DNA from: Cyclostephanos tholiformis
Lineage: Eukaryota > Bacillariophyta > Thalassiosirophyceae > Thalassiosirales > Thalassiosiraceae
Direction of reading: 5' to 3'
Length of the DNA: 15,275 nt
NCBI GenBank assembly: GCA_036939975.1
Contig: JALLPB010000496.1
Span: forward strand, 1-15,275
The notes under the pieces: generated by a model
Seen by the model: the letters and a program-made list of their open reading frames with translations, nothing else
What the model was told of the DNA's origin: nothing
The model's database searches: none
Part shown: positions 8,701 to 15,275 of the stretch, piece by piece
Layout of the letters: every line of letters begins with the position of its first letter
How positions within the stretch are numbered: the first letter of the stretch is position 1
Position numbers and translations under genes: made by a program

Positions 8701-10335
8701 TGACACATCGTTGTTGGCAGAGGCGCCGCCAAAATCGTCGTTCAGGACTAGGTTGTGCATGTATGTGGGATTTGACGGCAATACCACCTGCGCCAGGTAT
8801 CGTGTCTTCAGCTTGCTGCCCTTGCTGTTGCCAGTAATTCCACTGCCATCCTCCGCATCCACCTCCTTGTTACTTCTCTACCTATTTCCGTTCTTCCTCT
8901 CGTTCTCGTCTACCTCGTACACTGTGACGTGAAATCCCGCACTCGTGAGCTTGTCAAGGGTGTCCTGCACACTCCTCCACGGACAGCCGGCCCTAGCCTT
9001 GCCCGCCATCGGATTAAGGCCACAGTGCTCCACGAGCATGATCGCGTCGACGCCGTATGATTCATAGAAGTCACCCACGCGTATCAGGAGCACAGCGTTG
9101 GGAAAGTGAGCAGATTTTTGCGTTCGGACGAACGACAGGAGTGGGGTGGCGGCCGAAGCAGCGGTGGGGGCAACGGTACTGCGCCATCGTTGGGATAGCG
9201 GAGTCGCTTGAGGGTCGAACCCCATCGGACATGATGCGCGTGTCGAGAGCTGCTTGACCAGCGATCGAGATGATGACTTGGTCAGTGACAGGAGCGGTTC
9301 TATCCAGTCCGGGTGGATAACATTCGCGACATCGGGATCGGCGTCGTCGCTATCGCTTAGGTGGATTGCATCGTCATCCACACTGTCGACATGACTTTCG
9401 TTGGTAGGAAATAAGCTCATGACCAAAGTTTCGTATGGTGAAATTTTTGGAATTGTATAACTCGCTGTCGCTGCTGCCGGTGGTGTCGACGATGCCGCAG
9501 GCGAAGAAGAGAAAGATGTATCGTGACGTTTCTCACGAACTTCACCCCCAAAGCCATCATTGTTAATTACGCCAATGTCATCGCGATCGCCATTGCCCCC
9601 CCCGTCCATCGACGCGGTAGTCGAAAAGTTAGTAACGACTGATTTCTTCGATGCGCTTCTTTTCATCGTCGGCCGCGCGATGGATAGACCATCGAAAGAC
9701 GCCATTGTCGTTGAAGTCGAACCCCTGCGTGGGGCGACGTCTGCATCGTTGTTTGAGGACGACAGCAATTCGCGACATTGCAATACCAACGTCGCCACCT
9801 CCCGCATCCGCCGCCCGTCCTCTTCGCCGGTTCCGATGTCGTCGTCAGTGTCATTATCATCGTCATCACCACCCGTCGCGATCCGCTGCAGCGTCGCCCT
9901 GTCCGTCGGTCCGGACTCGTCCCCGCGATACAGAAGATTGGAAACCTGCCGCGGACTCCGAGGATTGACCGTCTTTCCGCCGTTGAGCAGCGCGAGAAGC
10001 CGGAGCTTAATTTCCAACGACGGAGGCGAATTATCCCGAATGCGGTTGCCGATGCCATCGTTCTCGGATAGAGGCGAGTATTCCTCCCCCTCCTCCTTCT
10101 CCTCGGCCGCCGCCGCTAACGCCATGCATGTCCTCGAGTGGAAGTGTCGCTGTCCCATCGTCCCCCGCGTCATCTTCATGGTACAGATCGGGTTCGTCGT
10201 CGTGAGTCGTCGTCGTCGCGATTGTGGTCGTGATCGCCCTCCCCCCCTCCCCCCCCCGACCCGGACGTCCATCGTCGCGCGTGGCGGTGGCACCGCGACG
10301 ACGATATCGATCATGATCTTCATCCTCGCCGTCAT
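5786..10335 (-). CDS. MSH1: MSH1-like MutS homologue with C-terminal GIY-YIG domain
   Basis: Plant MSH1 suppresses mismatches and ectopic recombination in organelle DNA. Proposed exons are 10335-8914, 8865-6356 and 6287-5786 (1,477 residues). Residues about 106-193 resemble the thumb region of family A DNA polymerases. The MutS mismatch domain follows with GDFYES (F423, E425) and VEHCGLNPMAG, as in plant MSH1. The ATPase shows APNMSRKST at Walker A (about 1150-1158, Arg before the Lys), SAFGAEM, VDEIGRG (D1230/E1231) and THLHG. Splicing yields DGVCTNSLALLTASKFG, matching MSH1. GIY-YIG spans about 1395-1470: VYV, YYVGET, R1421, E1453. An in-frame TAG at 8880-8878 must be spliced out or read through. 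The start is uncertain: the frame is open to 10476, and ATGs at 10335, 10173 and 10158 are candidates. The basic N-terminus would suit organelle import. Confidence 0.9.
6288..6355 (-). other. MSH1: MSH1 intron 2 (68 nt)
   Basis: Donor GTGAGT follows AACAG at 6356, and acceptor ACACAG lies at 6293-6288. Removing it joins DGVCTN to SLALLTASKFGLPE through a split Ser codon, reproducing the conserved MSH1/MutS stretch after the ATPase. Without splicing the frame stops two codons after DGVCTN. Phase and homology both support it strongly. Confidence 0.92.
8866..8913 (-). other. MSH1: Candidate MSH1 mini-intron removing an in-frame TAG
   Basis: The two large MSH1 frames are in the same phase, separated only by TAG at 8880-8878. 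Excising 8913-8866 (GTAGAC...ACAAG, 48 nt) yields VYEEVDAEDG, matching the EEV of plant MSH1. A second option, 8881-8825 (GTAGAG...CAACAG, 57 nt), has a better acceptor and joins NGN to SKGSK. Both keep the frame. The first has an unusual AAG acceptor. Readthrough or a real nonsense mutation remain possible. Confidence 0.55.
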
Positions 10336-10643
10336 CGTCGTCGCATCAGAGTCGACAATATCGACGAAGTGTCGTCCGTCGACGAGTCGTCGTAACAGCA
10401 GACGCAAACGTCGAGATGTATCGTCGTGCGTCGTCCCCCGATGCCATCGTCGTCGTCGTCGTCGTCGTCGTCGCATCCTCGACCGTCATCGTTCGGGCTA
10501 GTGCCGAACGTCCCATAATCGCGTCGACATTCGCGCGTCGGGGGCGGCGATTGATCCATGACCGAACGTATCGCATCCTCGATTGTCGATTCGGCATTGT
10601 GAATGGCGATTATTACGTCGACCCTAACGACGACGCTGGTCAT
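10332..10643 (-). pseudogene. Family 2 glycosyltransferase, N-terminal fragment only
   Basis: The frame opens with ATG at 10643. VDVIIAIHNAESTIEDAIRS is the first strand and helix of a GT-A (GT2) fold, and LDVCVCCYDDSSTDDTSSIL is the second strand with the nucleotide-binding acidic turn. An Asp-rich insert (nine Asp) separates them. The frame then stops at TGA 10334-10332, before the DxD and acceptor-binding parts, so a working enzyme (usually 250 residues or more) cannot be made from this frame. I found no continuation in the window. GT2 enzymes transfer sugars from nucleotide donors. The TGA overlaps the ATG that can start MSH1. It could be a truncated gene, a first exon with a distant partner, or an assembly join. 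Confidence 0.6.
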
Positions 10644-10693
10644 GATGATATATTAATTTTTGATGTTATTGTATGCATGTAATATTTTATATG

Positions 10694-10729
10694 ATCATCA
10701 ATCATCATCATCACCATCATCATCATCGT
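10694..10729 (+). repeat. Imperfect CAT trinucleotide repeat
   Basis: ATC/CAT units with two interruptions, about 50-85 bp upstream of the glycosyltransferase-fragment ATG. It is a simple-sequence tract with no coding role here. Confidence 0.7.
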
Positions 10730-10918
10730 CCCTCGCTCTTTTTGGAATCGAAAATCGTGATCGAGATCAAGATCGAAACGACCGACCTATAATATATTGA
10801 CCTCTTTCTTTACTCCCCCATTAAAAAAAAACTCAAGATGGAAAAACGGACGCACCGGGGCCTGGGAGGGGGGGGGGGCGGGGGATCGGAGTACTCTAGA
10901 GAGAATGAAGAGAGAAGT

Positions 10919-10949
10919 GAGAAGAGAGGGGAGAGAGGAGAGAGAGAGG
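10919..10949 (+). repeat. Uninterrupted GA purine tract
   Basis: 31 consecutive purines, mostly GA and GGA units, following a less pure purine stretch from about 10898. It lies in the divergent promoter region. Such mirror-like purine tracts can form triplex DNA or act as GAGA-type elements; neither is shown here. Confidence 0.7.
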
Positions 10950-11172
10950 TATGGTACCTATGACGAGAGTATCGAGGCCACGCTCGTCCATATCGTAATA
11001 ATATCATCTCGGCCTGGCGGGGCGCCGGCGCGGCTTGGGGGGGGGGATGGGGGGGCCGTTGGTCGATCCCCCCCATATCCGGACCAAGGACAGGGCGGTC
11101 AACACGACACCACACCACACACCACGACGCAAGACACATCATCATACTACCGCCAAATACCCCCCCAACACC

Positions 11173-13251
11173 ATGAACAATAATAATATATATAAAAAAA
11201 AAATGAAAACGAAGACAACAACAACAACAACAACAGCAACGCTTCCATCGGGGATGGATCCCACCACGCCACACGCGAGATATCGAATATTGGCCCTATA
11301 TCGCTTCGTATCCCTCGTGCCATCATCGTCGTCGTCGTCATCATCGTCGTCGTCATCATCGGAGGAGGAGGGGGCTGACGACGACGTCGTCAACGTCGTT
11401 CCCCATCAACGTCAACTTCAAAATCAACGTCAACGTCATCATCCGTCCCTACTGACGTTGCAAGCGGAATTGCGCATGGAGCTACGCAAGCACGGCGTCA
11501 GGGGCACGTTGATACTCGCGTCCGAGGGGATCAACGGCACGATATGCTATCCCCATCCGCGCAATCGAAATCCCCCGACTCGACGAACCCCGACATCCTC
11601 GATATCGAATTATGATCTCGTTCATCATCATCGCGATGGAGGCGTCGATGACGTTAACGAATACGAGAACGAGACCGAGAATGGGGAATACGATGCGGTA
11701 TTGATTTACCTAACGACTCATCCGTCGTTCGGCGGTGCCGATCTGAGGATACGCATCAGCGAACGGTCGCACGCCGAGGGGGGGTACGCGTTCGATCGTT
11801 TGAAGGTCAAAATCAAGAACGAAATCGTCGCCTTCGGTTTATCGTCGTCGTCGTCGTCGTCGTCGACCGCGTGCGATCAAGACGACGACGACGATGATAT
11901 GACGAATCTGTCGAATCCCATGCGTACGAGGGGCGCGTACATAAGACCGAACGAATGGGACGATAGGGCCATACTCGATCCGAACGTATTGGTCATCGAC
12001 GTTCGTAATTCGTACGAGATCGACATAGGCACCTTCGACGGCGCGGTGAATCCGACGACGAACGAATTCCACGAGATGTCGGATTATTTCGTTAGGTTGG
12101 CGGACGAGTACGATTGGGGGACGTACCGACATCGGTATAATAACGACAGCATCCGCGACGACGAAGGTGACGACGACGATGATGGTCGTCGCATCGATGA
12201 TGATGTCGATCGCGTATGCGATGGCATCGAGGACACGAGCGGGGGGGGCTCCGAAGGGAGGGGGGGGGGGGTGGCGATCGACGCGCCGTCGGGGACTACG
12301 GGGGCGCACGAAGGAGGAGATTACGACGACGACGGCGATGTACGTAATCGCGGGAATCATGCGACCGACTCGATAACTAGGAGAAACGATAAGCGACCCC
12401 CCCCGAAGGCCATCGCCATGTTCTGTACCGGCGGCATACGATGCGAGAAGGCCACGTCGTACGCGATACAATGCGGATTATTCCCGAGGGACATGCCCAT
12501 ATATCACCTGGAGGGTGGAATATTGGCGTATTTGGATCATATCGTAAGCGGTAACGCCGAAATAACCGCCGATGATAAATCGTCGAAATTCGGGGGGGGG
12601 GAGAAGGAGGAGGAGGAGGAGGAGGAGGAGGAAGAAGTGGTCGTCGCGATGGATGGGGTGATACCGACATCGACATCGACATCGACATCGACATCGACAT
12701 CGACATCGACATCGACATCGACCGGGGGGATGAATTCCACGTTCCATGGCGAGTGCTTCGTATTCGACAAGCGCGTCGCGGTCACGGCGGGTCTGCGACA
12801 ATCGACCAAGTACGTCTCGTGTCACGGATGTAGGGGACCCGTGGATCGTCGATTGCTCCAACCGACACGGTCGTCGTCGGACCGCGACAGTGACGGGATG
12901 GACCTCGTCAAAATTTCGGTGGAGGACCGCTCGGCATCATCGAGTGGTGACGACGATGATGAGGACGTGAACGGGGGGAAGGCGGTGGTTGTGGTGGAGG
13001 AGGAGGAGGAGGAGGAGGAGCGTCGTTACCGCGACCTGACGCGACAAATACCCGACCTTCCCTCCCTCCGTTACGACGATGCGACTCGACGGCATTACCT
13101 CCCGGGTTTGACTTGTCCGAGATGTCACGCCTCGACGACAAGGGAGTCCCTCGAGCGATTCGCGGAGAGGGAGAGGCAAATGGTTATATGCAGGAGGGAG
13201 GGGAAGGTCCACTTTCAAGATAGGGGCGGCGATGGATGCAATGGGCGATGA
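11173..13251 (+). CDS. trhO: Rhodanese-domain tRNA uridine hydroxylase, TrhO/YceA family
   Basis: Bacterial TrhO uses O2 to make 5-hydroxyuridine at tRNA wobble position 34. Conserved blocks appear in family order: RYRILALYRFV; GTLILASEGINGTI (S117); FDRLKVKIKNEIVAFG; GAYIRPNEW; VLVIDVRNSYEIDIGTFDGA (about 272-291); MFCTGGIRCEKATSYA, with catalytic Cys418 of CTGGIR; IYHLEGGILAYL; FVFDKRVAV; and two CxxC pairs (C550/C553, C648/C651) likely binding zinc. At 692 residues it is about twice the E. coli protein, through Ser, Asp, Glu and Thr-Ser inserts between blocks, never inside them. No intron is visible. The start at 11173 (MNNNNIYKKK) is the first ATG after the G-rich leader; ATG 11254 (MDPTTPHARY) is an alternative. 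Organelle location is possible but unproven. Confidence 0.9.
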   Translation: MNNNNIYKKKMKTKTTTTTTTATLPSGMDPTTPHARYRILALYRFVSLVPSSSSSSSSSSSSSEEEGADDDVVNVVPHQRQLQNQRQRHHPSLLTLQAELRMELRKHGVRGTLILASEGINGTICYPHPRNRNPPTRRTPTSSISNYDLVHHHRDGGVDDVNEYENETENGEYDAVLIYLTTHPSFGGADLRIRISERSHAEGGYAFDRLKVKIKNEIVAFGLSSSSSSSSTACDQDDDDDDMTNLSNPMRTRGAYIRPNEWDDRAILDPNVLVIDVRNSYEIDIGTFDGAVNPTTNEFHEMSDYFVRLADEYDWGTYRHRYNNDSIRDDEGDDDDDGRRIDDDVDRVCDGIEDTSGGGSEGRGGGVAIDAPSGTTGAHEGGDYDDDGDVRNRGNHATDSITRRNDKRPPPKAIAMFCTGGIRCEKATSYAIQCGLFPRDMPIYHLEGGILAYLDHIVSGNAEITADDKSSKFGGGEKEEEEEEEEEEVVVAMDGVIPTSTSTSTSTSTSTSTSTSTGGMNSTFHGECFVFDKRVAVTAGLRQSTKYVSCHGCRGPVDRRLLQPTRSSSDRDSDGMDLVKISVEDRSASSSGDDDDEDVNGGKAVVVVEEEEEEEERRYRDLTRQIPDLPSLRYDDATRRHYLPGLTCPRCHASTTRESLERFAERERQMVICRREGKVHFQDRGGDGCNGR
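12665..12722 (+). repeat. GACATC hexanucleotide microsatellite inside trhO
   Basis: About nine and a half uninterrupted copies of the 6-bp unit, encoding alternating Thr-Ser. It sits between the rhodanese domain and the FVFDKRV block, next to a GAG/Glu run at about 12602-12636. Six-base units keep the reading frame when copy number changes. The perfect copies suggest recent expansion. Confidence 0.92.
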
Positions 13252-13377
13252 GGGGGAAGAAGCATATATGCCTATCGTGCACGCCATGAAAAACGCCCCT
13301 TATTGATATCTTTTATTGGTGGCTTTTTGTTGATATTCCTACCAAGTCGTGTTACCTGGCCATTGCTGTGTTGTGTT
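13252..13377. other. Convergent 3' intergenic region
   Basis: 126 bp between the stop of trhO (+) and the stop of the membrane-protein gene (-). It is AT-richer than trhO. No gene is visible; it must hold both 3' ends, and no clear AATAAA-type signal was seen. Confidence 0.6.
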
Positions 13378-14915
13378 TCACCGAGAATTTTCATGTGTTT
13401 TTGAAAGAGCATCAAAGTGGACTGTGATCAATGCTCTGATTTGAGCTGTATCTACAATATCGGTACAGGGCTCGACTGCATTTATCCTATCATTCTCAAC
13501 ATTCACCTTCCCCATGCTGCATGTGAAATGGAAGCTTTTCCTGCCCTGCATGCTCTGCAATTCTTCCGGCATTGGCATGGCGCTTTGACGCAAGAGGGAT
13601 ATTCGACCAGCGTGGGTGGTATTAGTCGTCCAGTTGGCGAGAGCAGCCTCGCGTCCGTATGGTTGGTCTCCCCATGGAAAATGAAGAACCCCAAGCTGAA
13701 GGTATTTGTTCTCTTGAAGGAGACTATCGTACTTTGCAGTCCATTCGTACGAAAGCACATTTGTTTGTTCGTAAGCATTTCCTGGCTCGGCAATCACAAT
13801 ATCACTCTTCCACGTAGTAACGAAATGTATCATGCGCAACTGATCATTGAATTTTGGCGCCCAGATGAAGGCTACTCGTAAACAGCGTCGCACCAAATCG
13901 CCACATGGACAATCCTCGAATGGTGTGGGATCGACAAACAAAACATCCGAATGAACAGCAAAGAAGTCAGATGCTGTGCCATTTTGATGCAGCCTCCACT
14001 CATACGATAACGCAACACCTCGCTCTTTCGCCGCGCTACCAGCATGGGCCTCAGCGAAAGTCTCGACACCACGTAACCCATTTATAGTTGCAGTGAAAAG
14101 GTTTCGTACGTGACTGTCTCCCTGAGACGACATGATAAATAGAAATAATTTGTGAACTGATATGGGAGAGGACACTCATAACGGTATCGTAAAAGAATAC
14201 TCACGATCATGGCGATGGTAGCCTGACACTTAGTGTTTTGAGTCCACGCAAATGGACTCAAAGGGATGACACTGCAGGATTTCGGTACCCATTCTTGATC
14301 AAAACCAACCCCTACATACGCACCATCTATGACATCTTCGATGGTTTTGCAACGTGGCAAATCGCTATTGTGGCGATGAATTCCCAAACGAAGGGGAAGG
14401 GGTCGCGGTACAGATACTTCTACCCCCGATGCAGATTGCGCCTGCGCAGCCCAACCCCCCGCGGTCGGTAGGGTACAGTAGTTAGGTTGCATGCGCACCC
14501 CCCCGCAGTACCGTGTTCCGTCGGATGACACGTTGAGGGGGGACAGGTTGCCGATACCACAATGGATTGTCGCATTCGCCAATCGAAAGGGAGGTGGACA
14601 ATTGTCCTCCTCGTTGCCGGATGTCTGCCACCTCATGTTCGCCCAGGACACATTCACCTTGTTCATAGCGCCACCGAATTCACCGCGAGCGCGAGCACCG
14701 AGCGGAAGCACCGCCACGATTCCAGATACAATGCAAATGGCCAAGAGACAAAAGGCGAGGGCGCGAGTACGCCCGGTTTTTGCGCGGGCCGGCATTAAAA
14801 CTGGATTCGCCTTTCGTCCTTTCAGGGGGGTTGAATCGCCCGCAAACGGCGCAGTGGTTTCGTCTCTATCGCCATCCCCGACGCTACCGATTAAAGCTGG
14901 CTGGAGACTCAACAT
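13378..14915 (-). CDS. Type II membrane protein with lumenal GDSH-motif domain
   Basis: Two exons, 14915-14205 and 14121-13378, give 484 residues. A short N-terminal tail with basic residues (KTGRTR) precedes one hydrophobic segment at about 52-73 (LAFCLLAICIVSGIVAVL), so this is probably a Golgi/ER signal anchor with the rest in the lumen. Six N-glycosylation sequons (NVS, NAT, NVS, NGT, NWT, NTT) and paired Cys residues fit. GDSHVRNLF (238-246) resembles the GDS block of PC-esterase/TBL-type SGNH acyltransferases, but the usual C-terminal D-x-x-H is not evident. Other striking blocks are YVGVGFDQEWVPKSC, RVAFIWAPKFNDQLRM and VLHFPWGDQPYGREA. I read it as a secretory-pathway glycan-modifying or esterase-like protein; the function is uncertain. 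Confidence 0.8.
14122..14204 (-). other. Intron of the GDSH membrane-protein gene (83 nt)
   Basis: Donor GTGAGT at 14204 follows ATGATC, and acceptor CTCAG ends at 14122. It is phase 0. Splicing joins TIAMI directly to GDSHVRN and makes one 485-codon frame (with stop) out of two overlapping ones. The intron falls exactly before the Gly of the GDSH motif. Confidence 0.92.
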
Positions 14916-15055
14916 AGGGATGTTGTCCTGTCATTTTTGTGCCTGAATGATGAAATCTCCTATTTTGGTCATATTAATAATATGGTATTACTAGCCGATA
15001 GGCTCACTTCGCTGTTGAGTCAAAGCCTCATGGCACCATCGTACCAATCTCACAA

Positions 15056-15073
15056 GGGCGTACAAGTACGCCC
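15056..15073. repeat. Inverted repeat, 8-bp arms, 2-base spacer
   Basis: GGGCGTAC, then AA, then GTACGCCC: perfect arms about 140 bp upstream of the membrane-protein ATG. It could bind a dimeric regulator. Confidence 0.6.
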
Positions 15074-15084
15074 ACAAAGAAAGT

Positions 15085-15113
15085 GACGTGGAGAGACGCC
15101 ATATTTCCACGTC
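15085..15113. promoter_or_regulatory. Inverted GACGTGGA sites (bZIP/CRE-like)
   Basis: GACGTGGA at 15085-15092 and its complement TCCACGTC at 15106-15113 are separated by 13 bp. The left arm with its flank reads TGACGTGG, the core bound by many bZIP factors (CRE/G-box hybrid). It lies 170-198 bp upstream of the ATG at 14915. Symmetry and core are seen directly; factor binding is inferred. Confidence 0.5.
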
Positions 15114-15186
15114 GTCTCCCACCGTCACCTCCTTCTGCTTGTAGAGTGATTGCTCATTAAATTAATCAATACTACCTACCGTAAAT

Positions 15187-15216
15187 ACCGGGGTTTAAGC
15201 ACCACCGGGGTTTAAG
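15187..15216 (+). repeat. 13-bp direct repeat, two copies
   Basis: ACCGGGGTTTAAG occurs at 15187-15199 and 15204-15216, a 17-bp period. It is non-coding, of unknown role. Confidence 0.8.
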
Positions 15217-15275
15217 GACTAGACACTAAATCTATCTAAATTAGTCAGAAAATAAAAAATAGGAGGAATTAAATT

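Larger units (their letters stand above)
10644..11172. promoter_or_regulatory. Divergent intergenic region between GT2/MSH1 and trhO
   Basis: No gene is supported in these 529 bases, although a plus-strand open frame runs in from 11035. On the minus side ATAAAATATT (10690-10681) lies about 38 bp before the glycosyltransferase ATG. A TATA-like run lies at 10788-10798. It also holds a CAT-rich microsatellite (10694-10729), G runs at 10864-10884 and 11037-11055, and a purine tract ending in a 31-nt pure run (10919-10949). It probably carries both promoters. The core elements are guesses. Confidence 0.5.
14916..15275. promoter_or_regulatory. Upstream region of the membrane-protein gene
   Basis: No gene is supported. 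It contains two inverted repeats (15056-15073 and 15085-15113), a TGACGT element, and two copies of a 13-bp direct repeat (15187-15199 and 15204-15216). The last 60 bases are AT-rich. It is most simply the promoter of the minus-strand gene that starts at 14915. Confidence 0.45.

Noticed and set aside
10336..10476. N-terminal extension of MSH1 beginning with nine Arg
   Set aside because: These bases read better as the glycosyltransferase fragment in another frame (the Arg run is its Asp run). I therefore start MSH1 at or below 10335, though the frame is open.
9560..10501. 313-codon plus-strand open frame, Ser/Arg-rich
   Set aside because: Antisense to MSH1 and the glycosyltransferase fragment; it is the CGA/TCG repeat read on the other strand.
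11035..11172. Upstream extension of trhO to ATG 11035
   Set aside because: The 46 added residues come from G-run and CACACC low-complexity DNA and have no counterpart in the family; ATG 11173 is more plausible.
11839..12471. 210-codon minus-strand open frame
   Set aside because: Antisense to the rhodanese-containing part of trhO, with Val/Arg/Ile-rich repeat translation and no motif.
12665..12722. CRISPR-like or tandem regulatory array
   Set aside because: The 6-bp units have no spacers and lie in frame within a eukaryotic gene, so it is a microsatellite.
10643..13251. Operon-like link of glycosyltransferase, MSH1 and trhO
   Set aside because: trhO is divergent, the glycosyltransferase is incomplete, and introns indicate eukaryotic transcription units; the ATGA overlap alone is weak evidence for coupling.
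14122..14175. Separate gene starting MSSPISVHK upstream of GDSH
   Set aside because: This is translated intron; the splice joining TIAMI to GDSHVRN explains both frames.
1..15275. tRNA, rRNA or other structured RNA genes
   Set aside because: I saw no cloverleaf with a TTCGA-type T-loop and acceptor pairing, and no rRNA-like sequence on either strand; a covariance-model scan was not possible.

Overview
The window looks like nuclear DNA of a stramenopile alga, most likely a centric diatom. Three things point there. Short GT-AG introns split two genes. The gag, integrase and protease sequences resemble the Ty1/copia-like elements that fill diatom genomes. A plant-type MSH1 (MutS plus GIY-YIG) gene sits beside proteins with long Asp/Ser low-complexity inserts. 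All family assignments come from motifs read by eye; no search was run.

Layout. (1) 1-4075: a broken copia-like retrotransposon on the minus strand: a leader or LTR-like stretch (3753-4047), gag (3752-2073), then protease and integrase (2072-370). No reverse transcriptase or RNase H is visible, and an exact 27-nt direct repeat (179-205 and 4048-4074) brackets the element. Gag and pol are in one frame, separated by a single TGA. That stop has the UGA-CGG sequence context of known readthrough signals, and a predicted stem starts 7 nt after it. (2) 4075-5785: a second retroelement remnant on the plus strand with an unusual DSHA-type protease-like domain, then decayed sequence and a frameshifted RING-finger fragment. 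(3) 10335-5786, minus: an MSH1-like gene of about 1,475 residues in three exons, probably acting in organelle DNA maintenance. It has an N-terminal module resembling family A DNA polymerases, the mismatch-recognition FYE motif, a MutS ATPase with a substituted Walker A, and a C-terminal GIY-YIG domain. (4) 10643-10332, minus: the N-terminal piece only of a family 2 glycosyltransferase, ending where the MSH1 frame can begin. (5) 11173-13251, plus: a rhodanese-type tRNA uridine hydroxylase (TrhO/YceA family), about twice the usual length because of microsatellite-encoded inserts. (6) 14915-13378, minus: a two-exon type II membrane protein whose lumenal domain carries a GDSH motif.

The glycosyltransferase/MSH1 side and trhO diverge from a shared 530-bp region rich in purine and G runs. 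trhO and the membrane-protein gene converge with 126 bp between them. The host genes do not form an obvious pathway. MSH1 and TrhO could both be organelle-directed information-processing proteins, but targeting is inferred only from basic N-termini. The most interesting items are the gag-pol stop module, the MSH1 domain fusion with its Walker A change and in-frame TAG, and the truncated glycosyltransferase upstream of it.
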